From Paenibacillus sp. DCT19 (GTDB lineage: Bacteria; Bacillota; Bacilli; Paenibacillales; Paenibacillaceae): 64,000 nt of DNA. This document shows, in pieces, positions 39,349-47,177 of this stretch. The position numbers were made by a program, and so were the translations under genes. The stretch's first letter is position 1, and each line of letters opens with the position of its first letter. A model generated the notes under the pieces. The model did not search any database and was not told where the DNA came from. It saw only the letters and a program-made list of their open reading frames with translations. The stretch lies in contig NZ_CP029639.1 of assembly GCF_003268635.1 (NCBI RefSeq), forward strand, positions 1,685,501 to 1,749,500. Direction: 5' to 3'.

Positions 39349-40464
39349 ATGAATGAACATGTTACGACCAAAGAGACGATTACGATATCAAAAGGTTCTG
39401 CTGAGGTACTGCACATTTATATCCCGTATAACATTGCACATATTGAGCGGATTCGTCGGATCACAGGCAGAACGTGGCAAGCGAAAGAAAAAGTGTGGGT
39501 CATCCCCTACACCACATCAGCTATACAGGAGCTCATGAATCAATTTGATCCAGTAGATGTTCAGATTGCCCCAGAGTTGTGGGTGGAGAGTGAGGATTTA
39601 CAGCAATGGAAAGCTAGCAAAGAGAGCGGTGTATGGAGCAAAGAGCCATTACAGAAGGCATTAACATTACGAGGATACAGTCGCAAAACGATCAAAGCAT
39701 ATTGTAATCAGATCGAACGCTTTCTGAGTAGCTGCCAAATTGAAAGTGCAACCGTGACTACTTCAGTAGTTCAGACGTACTGTTTAGATTTGCTTGAGCG
39801 AGGAATCTCCCATTCCAGTGTAAACCAGACGATCAGCGCGATTCGCTTCTATTGCAAACATGTACTCCATCATCCTACAGAGATCCAGTATATTCGTCCC
39901 AAGAAGCAGACCAAGTTGCCACAAGTATTGTCTGAAAAAGAAGTGGCTCAATTACTCACTTCCGTAACCAATCTCAAGCATAAAACGATTTTGTTTCTCA
40001 CGTATTCGTCTGGTCTTCGTGTAGGTGAAGTCGTTCGTCTACGTTGTAGCGATCTGGATATTGAGCGCCAGACCCTTATTGTAAGGCAGGGAAAAGGTCA
40101 GAAGGATCGAAGAACGTTACTCTCCAATATTGCTTGGGAAATTGTGCAGGAATACATAAGCGAGTATAAACCCCATCGATGGTTGTTTCCGGGACAATCT
40201 CCGGATCGGCATCTGACCGAGCGTAGTGCGCAAAAGGTTTTTGAAGAAGCTAGACAACGCGCAGGCATTGTGAAAAAGGTTAGTATTCATGTCTTACGAC
40301 ACTCTTTCGCCACGCATTTACTGGAAAACGGAACAGACCTGCGCTATATCCAAGAGCTGCTTGGTCACACGAGTGCACGAACAACCCAGCGATATACGCA
40401 TGTGAGTACCAAGAATATTCAGCGTATTCAGAGCCCGCTGGATCGTCTGGATCTGGGAGATTGA
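39349..40464 (+). CDS. Tyrosine recombinase of the cassette array
   Basis: 371 residues. Catalytic residues by the family pattern: R224 (SSGLRVGE), K249 (GKGQKDR), H314 and R317 (HVLRHSF), H340 (LLGHTS) and nucleophile Y349 (TQRYTHV). Residues about 95-180 are a SAM-like core-binding domain. Residues about 10-66 (IYIPYNIAHIERIRRI, TWQAKEKVWVIPY) look like a HARP-type domain, unusual for integrases. The end IQSPLDRLDL resembles the IntI C-terminus. However, between patch II and HxxR there is no IntI-specific insertion of about 35 residues, so it is closer to Xer-like recombinases. It has a strong AAGGAGG site and is codirectional with the cassettes. Confidence 0.92.
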   Translation: MNEHVTTKETITISKGSAEVLHIYIPYNIAHIERIRRITGRTWQAKEKVWVIPYTTSAIQELMNQFDPVDVQIAPELWVESEDLQQWKASKESGVWSKEPLQKALTLRGYSRKTIKAYCNQIERFLSSCQIESATVTTSVVQTYCLDLLERGISHSSVNQTISAIRFYCKHVLHHPTEIQYIRPKKQTKLPQVLSEKEVAQLLTSVTNLKHKTILFLTYSSGLRVGEVVRLRCSDLDIERQTLIVRQGKGQKDRRTLLSNIAWEIVQEYISEYKPHRWLFPGQSPDRHLTERSAQKVFEEARQRAGIVKKVSIHVLRHSFATHLLENGTDLRYIQELLGHTSARTTQRYTHVSTKNIQRIQSPLDRLDLGD

Positions 40465-40500
40465 GTGTTGCTATAAATCTACCTTTTTCGCCAAATTCTT

Positions 40501-40592
40501 CTTCGCAAATACCACTGCTTGGGGTATCATATACGTAGTCAGATATCAGCCAGGACAAGTGGTATTTACGAAGTGCATAAATTAGATGTTAG
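40501..40592 (+). other. Candidate attI-like primary insertion site
   Basis: CTTCGCAAATACCACTGCTT (40501-40520) pairs imperfectly with the segment ending GTGGTATTTACGAAG (40559-40573). Fifteen bases later GTTAG (40588-40592) marks the junction where the first cassette begins. The dyad does not match the attC consensus. It sits between the recombinase stop and the first cassette, where an attI is expected. Confidence 0.6.
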
Positions 40593-41149
40593 CCGAAATT
40601 ATTGCGATAGTAAAAAGAAAGAAGGATTATTATGGGGAAATATGGTGAAGCAGCAGTGAAAGCTGTCAATTATCTTAAAGAACATAAACATGGTGATCCA
40701 ATTAAAGCATGGAATGAAGTGACAATGGAAATATTTGGTGAAGGTAGCTCTTCACAGAAAAAGGGATGCGCGAAAAACACTTTTTTAGGTCTATGCGAAG
40801 CAGGTCTACTTGAAAGCATTCCAAGAGGAGTTTACACAAATTCAAAAAAGAATAAAGCATACGGGCTAAAGGCAGTAAAAATATTAGGTGAGATTGATAA
40901 GGATAAGGATAAGGATATACATCAAAGAGTATTATGGAAAGAAGTAATTGGAGATCAAGACGTTAAGTACAATTCACAAATGGATGTCGTTCTAGGACTA
41001 TGGAAAGAAGGGATGATCAGGCTTTGAGTGGCTAACTCGAAGAAGACAATAACTCCGGCTAACATAATATTCACGCTGCGGACATTCGTCCTTGGTCTGG
41101 CATTCGCCAGACACCCGACATGCGTCGAGTCGTGAATACAGGAACGTTA
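40588..41149 (+). repeat. Cassette 1, identical to 42177-42738
   Basis: Every base from GTTAGCCG to the final AACGTTA matches the copy 1589 bp downstream. Outside the GTTA at each end the flanks differ (TAGAT versus GGAAC on the left, GATG versus TACG on the right). The repeating unit is 558 bp. Confidence 0.95.
40632..41027 (+). CDS. Cassette protein, DUF6979-like
   Basis: 131 residues, soluble and basic. The pattern YGEAAVKAVNYLKE, SSQKKGCAKNTFLGLCEAGL, RGVYTNSKKNKAYGLKAV and NSQMDVVLGLWKEGMI resembles what I recall of DUF6979, a family of unknown function. A short KDKDKD stretch precedes the last third. It has its own ribosome site (AAGAAAGAAGG) 44 bp from the cassette boundary. Confidence 0.75.
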   Translation: MGKYGEAAVKAVNYLKEHKHGDPIKAWNEVTMEIFGEGSSSQKKGCAKNTFLGLCEAGLLESIPRGVYTNSKKNKAYGLKAVKILGEIDKDKDKDIHQRVLWKEVIGDQDVKYNSQMDVVLGLWKEGMIRL

Positions 41150-41150
41150 G
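41057..41150 (+). repeat. attC-like site 1 (short class)
   Basis: R'' GGCTAAC, L'' ATTCACG, inner hairpin GTCTGGC/GCCAGAC and small CGAC/GTCG hairpin, L' CGTGAAT, then GTTAG. 94 bp. Spacers between core and L boxes differ (ATAAT versus ACAGGAAC). Confidence 0.85.
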
Positions 41151-41247
41151 ATGAAATCGGCTAAATCAAATAACAATACTGCTTATAAGTGATCGAAATC
41201 CTGTATTGATTTTCTTTATTAAACTTAGCGAACGGAGAATGATTTCA

Positions 41248-42027
41248 ATGAGTATATACCAGAATAAATTAGTTGCTTTTATTGATATCTTGGGATTTTC
41301 AAACTTAGTAAGTGAGAGTGCGACTAATGTTAATAAAGCACAGATGTTACTAAATTCACTTAAAGATATTGAAGCCTTTATTGCAAAAGAAGAAAACCTC
41401 TATCGAATTTCGGAAAGCGTAGGTAATAATACTGTTTCAAAATTAAAGATAAACTATACCCAATTTTCCGATAGCATTATTTTGAGCACAGATATTGATG
41501 TGCCTGAAATGGAAGGTCGTAAGTTTCATAATATTAACAATTTAATGAATATTTGTATCCTGATTTCCTATTTGCAAGCTAGATTTTTAAACGAAGGGGT
41601 GCTGTTAAGGGGAGGGTTGACGTGGGGGCCGATATTCCATGAAAAGAATATATGCTTTGGACCAGCATTTATTAGAGCATATCGCTTGGAGAGTAATTTT
41701 GCAATTAACCCTAGAATATTAATTGATCCGGATATTACAAGTTTGAAGTTGATACCAGCAGAATATCATGATTATGATCTCTATCCTTACCTAATGGAAA
41801 ATAATTTTAAAGGCCATATATTTTTAAAGGACGAAGTAGACGAAAATTATTTTGTGAATTTTATGTTATTGAAAACCTTCAAGGATAACGCTAGTTCTAT
41901 ACTTAGCAAAATCAATGAAAATATAAGTGGTATGAACGATCAAATTGAAGATGAGAAGAAAGTAATAAACAAACATCAATGGGTAACTACAGAAATAAAT
42001 AAATTTATAGAAAGACATAGTGATTAA
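41248..42027 (+). CDS. Cassette protein, nucleotide cyclase-like
   Basis: 259 residues; start ATG 41248, ten bases after CGGAG. AFIDILGF at residues 10-17 with D13, FSDSIILS with D75, and LLRGGLTWGPIF near 119-130 followed by FGPAFIRAYRLES echo the order of class III cyclase-like domains, with two acidic metal-ligand positions. Similar proteins exist as stand-alone hypotheticals. An immune signalling role (Pycsar-like) is possible but no effector gene lies next to it. The C-terminal 40 residues form a charged helix. Confidence 0.55.
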   Translation: MSIYQNKLVAFIDILGFSNLVSESATNVNKAQMLLNSLKDIEAFIAKEENLYRISESVGNNTVSKLKINYTQFSDSIILSTDIDVPEMEGRKFHNINNLMNICILISYLQARFLNEGVLLRGGLTWGPIFHEKNICFGPAFIRAYRLESNFAINPRILIDPDITSLKLIPAEYHDYDLYPYLMENNFKGHIFLKDEVDENYFVNFMLLKTFKDNASSILSKINENISGMNDQIEDEKKVINKHQWVTTEINKFIERHSD

Positions 42028-42068
42028 GTTCAAAAGAATTTAGAGTTAATTCAGGAAGTTCCGACATC

Positions 42069-42181
42069 ATCTAACATAATATTCACGCTGCGGCTCCGAT
42101 GGAGCCTTGGTCTGTGGGTGGATTTCAAAGAGGGATTTCAGCAGACAACCCCTTCGGGGTTCATGAATACAGGAACGTTAG
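42069..42181 (+). repeat. attC-like site 2 (medium class)
   Basis: TCTAAC..ATTCACG on the left, ATGAAT..AACGTTAG on the right. GGCTCC/GGAGCC and CCCCTTCGGGG hairpins and the CTTGGTCTG..CAGACA pair are inside. 113 bp. Confidence 0.85.
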
Positions 42182-42738
42182 CCGAAATTATTGCGATAGT
42201 AAAAAGAAAGAAGGATTATTATGGGGAAATATGGTGAAGCAGCAGTGAAAGCTGTCAATTATCTTAAAGAACATAAACATGGTGATCCAATTAAAGCATG
42301 GAATGAAGTGACAATGGAAATATTTGGTGAAGGTAGCTCTTCACAGAAAAAGGGATGCGCGAAAAACACTTTTTTAGGTCTATGCGAAGCAGGTCTACTT
42401 GAAAGCATTCCAAGAGGAGTTTACACAAATTCAAAAAAGAATAAAGCATACGGGCTAAAGGCAGTAAAAATATTAGGTGAGATTGATAAGGATAAGGATA
42501 AGGATATACATCAAAGAGTATTATGGAAAGAAGTAATTGGAGATCAAGACGTTAAGTACAATTCACAAATGGATGTCGTTCTAGGACTATGGAAAGAAGG
42601 GATGATCAGGCTTTGAGTGGCTAACTCGAAGAAGACAATAACTCCGGCTAACATAATATTCACGCTGCGGACATTCGTCCTTGGTCTGGCATTCGCCAGA
42701 CACCCGACATGCGTCGAGTCGTGAATACAGGAACGTTA
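42177..42738 (+). repeat. Cassette 3, duplicate of cassette 1
   Basis: Identical to 40588-41149 over its full length, including the coding frame and attC-like site. Separated from it by the cyclase-like cassette. Confidence 0.95.
42221..42616 (+). CDS. Cassette protein, DUF6979-like (second copy)
   Basis: Encodes the same 131 residues as 40632-41027, base for base. The absence of any difference implies a recent duplication or re-insertion. Confidence 0.75.
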   Translation: MGKYGEAAVKAVNYLKEHKHGDPIKAWNEVTMEIFGEGSSSQKKGCAKNTFLGLCEAGLLESIPRGVYTNSKKNKAYGLKAVKILGEIDKDKDKDIHQRVLWKEVIGDQDVKYNSQMDVVLGLWKEGMIRL

Positions 42739-42739
42739 T
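42646..42739 (+). repeat. attC-like site 3 (short class)
   Basis: Identical to site 1 except that the last base reads GTTAT instead of GTTAG, which belongs to the next cassette. Confidence 0.85.
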
Positions 42740-42755
42740 ACGACAGAATCAAATG

Positions 42756-42778
42756 AAAAGAGAGCCGTTTGGCTCTCA
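42756..42778 (-). terminator. Terminator of the reversed cassette gene
   Basis: Minus strand GAGAGCC-AAAC-GGCTCTC followed by TTTTC. It ends the gene at 42776, right at the cassette boundary. Confidence 0.75.
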
Positions 42779-43063
42779 ATTAGAAGTTATATTTAATTCA
42801 TTATGTAATTGAAGAGCATCCTTAAAACCTTGCAAGTAGATTTCACGTTCTAGGATTGTTTGAACTGAAAGGTCTGCATCATCGTAAAGAAATAGAGTTT
42901 TATGCATATCCTGGGGTAGAAGTTCATGTAACTGTTTGAAGTAATGATTTCGATCAGATGAGAATTGATTATAGATAGAGTTGTTTTTGAGAAGATCGCT
43001 ATATAAGGCTTCAATTCGATTACGTATCAACGAATCAAGTAAGACTTCTAAAGAATTGTACAT
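42776..43063 (-). CDS. Cassette protein in reverse orientation, DUF6809-like
   Basis: 95 residues, acidic and helical (MYNSLEVLLDSLIRNRIEALY start, LEREIYLQGFKDALQLHNEL end). The E..YLQGF..AL..HNEL ending recalls DUF6809 of Firmicutes, a family of unknown function. It is the only clear gene of the array on the minus strand, divergent from an XRE regulator in the same cassette, with its own terminator. Confidence 0.65.
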   Translation of the reverse strand: MYNSLEVLLDSLIRNRIEALYSDLLKNNSIYNQFSSDRNHYFKQLHELLPQDMHKTLFLYDDADLSVQTILEREIYLQGFKDALQLHNELNITSN

Positions 43064-43234
43064 AAATGATCACCGTCCGTTATGTTTTATTTTACGAATA
43101 AAAGTTTAACTTATTGAATATTATTTTATCATAACGAAAATTATAGTCAAGACATATCAAAGATATTTTTGATTAAGAAAATATATTTTCATATAATTAA
43201 AGAAAAATTCAAATCCGATACGAAGGGATACCAT

Positions 43235-43438
43235 ATGATAAGTTATAAACCATTTCAAAAATTATTGATCGACAGGGAGATTAAGAAGCAGGATTTATTG
43301 AAAATGACGGGGATTTCATCGGCTACGATGGCAAAGCTCAATACGAATGAATATGTATCGTTAGAAGTCATTGATAAATTATGTACGGCATTGGGATGCC
43401 AGCCTGGAGATCTTTTGGAACATCTAGCAGACCAATGA
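43235..43438 (+). CDS. Cassette XRE-family transcriptional regulator
   Basis: 67 residues, almost entirely one Cro/C1-type helix-turn-helix: LLIDREIKKQDLLKMTGISSATMAKLNTNEYVSLEVIDKLCTALGCQPGDLLE. ATG 43235 follows AAGGGA. The 171-bp AT-rich region between it and the divergent gene should hold both promoters and the operator. Confidence 0.85.
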   Translation: MISYKPFQKLLIDREIKKQDLLKMTGISSATMAKLNTNEYVSLEVIDKLCTALGCQPGDLLEHLADQ

Positions 43439-43488
43439 AAGAATAGAATATAAGAGGATGTTGGTTAACTCGAAGACGTGATTCCGTC

Positions 43489-43608
43489 GTATAACATAAT
43501 ATTCAAGCTGCGGCTCCTTTGGAGCCTTGGTCTGCTGGATGAATTTTGTGGAAGCGTTTCAGCAGACACATCCGACTTCGTCGGACGTCTTGAATACGGG
43601 AACGTTAT
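43489..43608 (+). repeat. attC-like site 4 (medium class)
   Basis: GTATAAC..ATTCAAG on the left and CTTGAAT..AACGTTAT on the right, so the L boxes covary with the changed base. Inner GGCTCC/GGAGCC and TCCGAC/GTCGGA hairpins. Confidence 0.85.
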
Positions 43609-43654
43609 GTGAAATACCCAAGGTCAAGAACATGAAGTAAAGGACGTAAAAACT

Positions 43655-44038
43655 ATGACCATTGATGATTTTGATTACTACACGGACAAAGATTTTGAAT
43701 GGACTGGAATCATAAATTTATATACTCATGCAGAATTTCGAAATAAGAAAGGCACTGTTTTTAGAATAGATTTATTAGTTGCAGATGAAATTGAAGAATC
43801 AGAATTGCTTATTTTAAAGTTTTTAGGACAGTCATGGACATGGGGAGAAGATCGTAGAATAAAAGCTTTCGAACTCTTGGATTTTCAATACATAAATAAA
43901 AGGCTTATTTTTGATTTTAGAACGATTAGAAAGAGCCCAAGATATGATGAGATTAAATACTTCTTGTTTGATTTAGGTGCAGGAATTGAAATCGGAGGAA
44001 ACAAGATTGAAGAAATTCAAGTAAGAGAGCTGAAGTGA
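43655..44038 (+). CDS. Cassette protein of unknown function
   Basis: 127 residues, acidic. No known motif recognised. Predicted beta-rich (GTVFRIDLLVADEIEESELLILKF, KRLIFDFRTI). The single-domain size and acidity would suit an immunity or inhibitor protein, but that is a guess. Confidence 0.65.
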   Translation: MTIDDFDYYTDKDFEWTGIINLYTHAEFRNKKGTVFRIDLLVADEIEESELLILKFLGQSWTWGEDRRIKAFELLDFQYINKRLIFDFRTIRKSPRYDEIKYFLFDLGAGIEIGGNKIEEIQVRELK

Positions 44039-44060
44039 TTATTTTACAGAAGGGTAGATC

Positions 44061-44154
44061 ACATAACATAATATTCACGCTGCGGGCATACGCCCTTGGT
44101 CTGGCAGTCGCCAGACACTCGACATGCGTCGAGTCGTGAATACAGGAACGTTAG
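44061..44154 (+). repeat. attC-like site 5 (short class)
   Basis: ACATAAC..ATTCACG to CGTGAAT..AACGTTAG, 94 bp, near-identical to site 1 (GGGCATACGCCC at the first arm). Confidence 0.85.
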
Positions 44155-44199
44155 ACGAAATCGAAATACCAGAAACCATATATTTAAGAGGGAGAAATC

Positions 44200-44595
44200 A
44201 TGCAACAAGTGGATAGAACCAAAACGCTTGAAGAGCTTGAAGGCGAAAGTTGGGGAGAACCGAGTTTTAATTCGAGATTAGTTATCCGAGTACATGAATT
44301 AAGAAAGCAACCTCTAAATGAATTTAGTCATGAAGATTTAAGGCTGTTGATACTCCAGCAAATTAGCTTGGAATTCCTTTTACCCTTAGCATTCGAGAGG
44401 TTAATAATGAATCCATTAGCATCAGGAGATTTATACATTGGAGATTTATTTTGTTCCGTGCTTCAAGTAGATCAAGAATATTGGGAAGACCATATCGAAT
44501 TAAAAAACGAATTAAATGAAGTGATCAGAATATATAATGAGGCTAGAAAGACAGTAGAAGATCAAATAAGCAAATATAGAAATAATGACATGTAA
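44200..44595 (+). CDS. Cassette CdiI-type contact-dependent inhibition immunity protein
   Basis: 131 residues. The core HEDLRLLILQQISLEFLLPLAFERLIMNPLASGDLYIGDLFCSVL matches the CdiI_3-like immunity family, where DLR..I.Q, LVPLA and NP..GDLY.GDLL are conserved. It would neutralise a toxin delivered by neighbouring cells. No cognate toxin is present, so it would be an orphan immunity gene. GGGAG lies eight bases before the ATG. Confidence 0.8.
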   Translation: MQQVDRTKTLEELEGESWGEPSFNSRLVIRVHELRKQPLNEFSHEDLRLLILQQISLEFLLPLAFERLIMNPLASGDLYIGDLFCSVLQVDQEYWEDHIELKNELNEVIRIYNEARKTVEDQISKYRNNDM

Positions 44596-44620
44596 GTAGA
44601 GTCAAGAAGCCTGGTACATC

Positions 44621-44734
44621 ACATAACATAATATTCAAGAAGCGGCTCCGATGGAGCCTTGGTCTGTAAGGTGGATTTCGAGGAGGCATTTCGGCAGACA
44701 ACCTCTTTGGGGTTCATGAATACAGGAACGTTAG
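44621..44734 (+). repeat. attC-like site 6 (medium class)
   Basis: ACATAAC..ATTCAAG on the left, ATGAAT..AACGTTAG on the right; GGCTCC/GGAGCC hairpin and GGTCTG..CAGACA pair inside. Confidence 0.85.
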
Positions 44735-44775
44735 ATGAAATTCCGAATAATCATCTGTTTAGGGAGGAATCAGTG

Positions 44776-45312
44776 ATGATAAAAATGTTAAAAGAACAAA
44801 ATAACCAATTGAATTATTGGGAAGTCTGGTATGACGAGGATTCAAAAGAATATAATATTCACTTTGGATTACTAGGAGACATCGGAAACCATCAAATAGA
44901 AGAGAAGAAAAAAGGAATCAATGTACCTAAATATATGGATCAGCTTGCTAAAGGGAAATTAGAAGAAGGATATATGTATCTTGAAGACGGTTTACTACAA
45001 GAATTAATGATTCAATATAAAACAGAAGAAAATAAAATAGTAGAAGAAGAATTAGAAAAACGTCATTTTGTTGAATCATTAATGAATGAGTGTCTAGGAT
45101 GGACTGGAAATGGTCACTGTGATGGAGGAGATTATGGAAGTGGTACAATGAATATTTTTTGTTATGTAATCAATTCAAAAATTGCAATAGAAACAATAAT
45201 CAATGAATTGAGAAAAAATGACTTGCTTGATAATTGCACTTTAGCAATCTCAAATGGAGAAGATTATATTTCATATTATCCAACTCAAGGTGAAAAAGTA
45301 GGAATATTCTAA
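44776..45312 (+). CDS. Cassette protein with WGR-like start
   Basis: 178 residues; ATG 44776 is about ten bases after AGGGAGG. Residues 12-45 (YWEVWYDEDSKEYNIHFGLLGDIGNHQIEEKK) resemble a WGR strand pattern. The C-terminal part has CLGWTGNGHCDGGDYGSGTMNIFCYV. Function unknown. The open frame extends upstream into site 6 but without a ribosome site. Confidence 0.65.
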   Translation: MIKMLKEQNNQLNYWEVWYDEDSKEYNIHFGLLGDIGNHQIEEKKKGINVPKYMDQLAKGKLEEGYMYLEDGLLQELMIQYKTEENKIVEEELEKRHFVESLMNECLGWTGNGHCDGGDYGSGTMNIFCYVINSKIAIETIINELRKNDLLDNCTLAISNGEDYISYYPTQGEKVGIF

Positions 45313-45326
45313 GAAGTCGGAACTTC

Positions 45327-45494
45327 ATCTAACATTATATCCACGCATCGGAGCCTGGCAGCTCCTCGGTCCGCCCGAAAGAGAATGACAGGGAAGTGGA
45401 TTCAGGCGGACACATCTGCACCGACTAACCGCATCGCGGCTGGCTCCTGTCGGAGCCTTAAGTCGGTGAGACCTCGTGGATACAGGAACGTTAT
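45327..45494 (+). repeat. attC-like site 7 (long class)
   Basis: ATCTAAC..ATCCACG pairs with CGTGGAT..AACGTTAT, a compensatory change from ATTCACG/CGTGAAT. The long interior contains ACCGACTAACCG..TTAAGTCGGT and GGCTCC/GGAGCC hairpins. Confidence 0.85.
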
Positions 45495-45672
45495 AAGACA
45501 TAATTGCAAATCGTTTAAAGAAGTTTTGTGTTAGTATTTCGATGGAACAAATAGATAACGGCGTAGTGAATATGTAATACGGAGAAGTCGGAGTGAATTT
45601 AAGGAATATCATCTATAAGTCCCCGACTTGAAGCATGTACTCTAATAAATTATATATAAGTGAGGCGAGAAC

Positions 45673-46167
45673 ATGGCATGGAATATTGGATTGCTTTGTA
45701 TAAAAGCAGGCATAGATGAAGTAGATAGCATTCTCGATATTTTCTATAAATCGAAAGAGGAACTACATTTTGAAGAAGTTACTTCTGTATCAATGGGGTC
45801 TGCTCTTGGAGTTGGACAAACTCAATCATGGATATTAATAGTAGATACAGAAGGTCGATTTATCGAAGATTTAAGTTTTCCATTGAAATTATCAAAAAAG
45901 TATAAAGTAAAAACATTTTGGATTTCAGAATCTCTAATTTATAGAGATTATTTTTTCAGTATCTTTAAAAAAGGTGGACTAAAAACGGAATTGAAAGGAT
46001 TAAATAAAGGACTGAAATATTTAAATTCGAAAGGAATTAGAGCACTAGATGAGTGGGGCGAAACAATAATATTTCAGATTATTGAAAAAGAGATATTTGG
46101 TAATAAAAAGTGGGGTACTGGTACAAGTTTAATGGAATTACAATTCTCAAAATATGAACTGGACTGA
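45673..46167 (+). CDS. Cassette protein of unknown function
   Basis: 164 residues, soluble. The GQTQSWILIVDTEGRFIEDLSFPLKLS segment suggests a beta sheet, followed by a lysine-rich helical half. No family recognised. A hairpin AAGTCGG/CCGACTT (about 45586-45632) lies upstream in the 178-bp leader of this cassette. A GAGGCGAG ribosome site precedes the ATG. Confidence 0.65.
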   Translation: MAWNIGLLCIKAGIDEVDSILDIFYKSKEELHFEEVTSVSMGSALGVGQTQSWILIVDTEGRFIEDLSFPLKLSKKYKVKTFWISESLIYRDYFFSIFKKGGLKTELKGLNKGLKYLNSKGIRALDEWGETIIFQIIEKEIFGNKKWGTGTSLMELQFSKYELD

Positions 46168-46225
46168 TTCCTCTATGTGTTAGTAGCTGATATGGAGAAA
46201 ACATTTCGAAGATGGCAATTACATC

Positions 46226-46383
46226 ATATAACAACATGTTCCCACTGCGGAAACTACGGAGCTTTGGTCTGCGAGGAGAGTTTTCAGGAAGACGAATCAG
46301 CAGACACACCTACATCGACTAACTGCGTCGCGACCACCCTTTGGGCTTAAGTCGGTAAGGCGTCGGGAACATAACAACGTTAG
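46226..46383 (+). repeat. attC-like site 8 (long class)
   Basis: ATATAAC..GTTCCCA pairs with GGGAAC..AACGTTAG. GGTCTG..CAGACA and a TCGACTAACTGCGTCGCG..CTTAAGTCGG interior are shared with sites 7, 9 and 10. Confidence 0.8.
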
Positions 46384-46426
46384 GTGAGTTTCGAGAGTAC
46401 TATTTCATTATCATAGAGGGGTAAGA

Positions 46427-46894
46427 ATGAAGGATAAAAACTTTCTTGAATTATATCAACAACTTTTCGATCAACTTCCTTTTTTTGATCTTTTTACTAT
46501 TCAAGAATTTACACGCCCAGAAACTGAAGAAGCAAGTTATTTATTATCAATAAATAAAAATCTAGTTAGTTCAGAACAGGAAGCGTTCTTATTGCTGCTT
46601 GAAAAATTAGAGTATCTTGAAGATGGATTGGAATGGGAAGAAACATTAGTTAAAGAAAATAGACAAGAAGTAATTCAGAAAATCCTTTACTACATAAATA
46701 AGAATGGAAAAGTAGAGGGAATTAATAGTAATGAAATAATCAAAAAAATTGAAAATTATGGTGGAGATATCAACCATGAAAGTGAGTTTACTAATTCAAC
46801 AAATACACTAATTTATGATGAGTGGAATCTGTTCCAAGTACTTGGTAGTAATGAAACTAACTATTTTCTTTTCATTTGGTATACAACAGCTTAA
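46427..46894 (+). CDS. Cassette protein of unknown function
   Basis: 155 residues, strongly acidic. The N-terminal half is helical (YQQLFDQLPFFDLFTIQEF), and the end DEWNLFQVLGSNETNYFLFIWYTTA is beta-like. No family recognised. Ribosome site GAGGGGT. Confidence 0.65.
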   Translation: MKDKNFLELYQQLFDQLPFFDLFTIQEFTRPETEEASYLLSINKNLVSSEQEAFLLLLEKLEYLEDGLEWEETLVKENRQEVIQKILYYINKNGKVEGINSNEIIKKIENYGGDINHESEFTNSTNTLIYDEWNLFQVLGSNETNYFLFIWYTTA

Positions 46895-46935
46895 GATTCA
46901 GTGATTGTTAGTAATACAAAGATGCCCCGAACTTT

Positions 46936-47123
46936 ACCTAACACCATATTCACGCTTGGGCAGACAAGCCGCCTCGGTCCGGATCGGAGTTAGAAGTAGA
47001 TTCGAAGATGCAATTGGCAGTAGCGAGGAAGTGAATTCAGCTGGACACACCCGCACCACCCAACCGCGTCGCGGCCAGTCGCTACGCTCCTTTAGGGGGG
47101 CGACGTGAATACAAGTACGTTAG
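46936..47123 (+). repeat. attC-like site 9 (long class)
   Basis: ACCTAAC..ATTCACG to CGTGAAT..TACGTTAG, 188 bp, the longest site. Contains CAACCGCGTCGCGG and an inner ACACCC..GGGGGG region. Confidence 0.8.
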
Positions 47124-47177
47124 AAGAAATCAGCTCAAAAAACGAAAAATAAATATAAGAGGATAAGCAAGCTTATT

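Noticed and set aside
39349..40464. Classical IntI integrase
   Set aside because: The C-terminal SPLDRL and site type are reminiscent, but the IntI-specific insertion before HxxR is absent and an extra N-terminal segment is present.
45325..45612. Minus-strand 95-codon frame
   Set aside because: It is the complement of attC-like site 7 and its flank, with codon use set by the palindrome.
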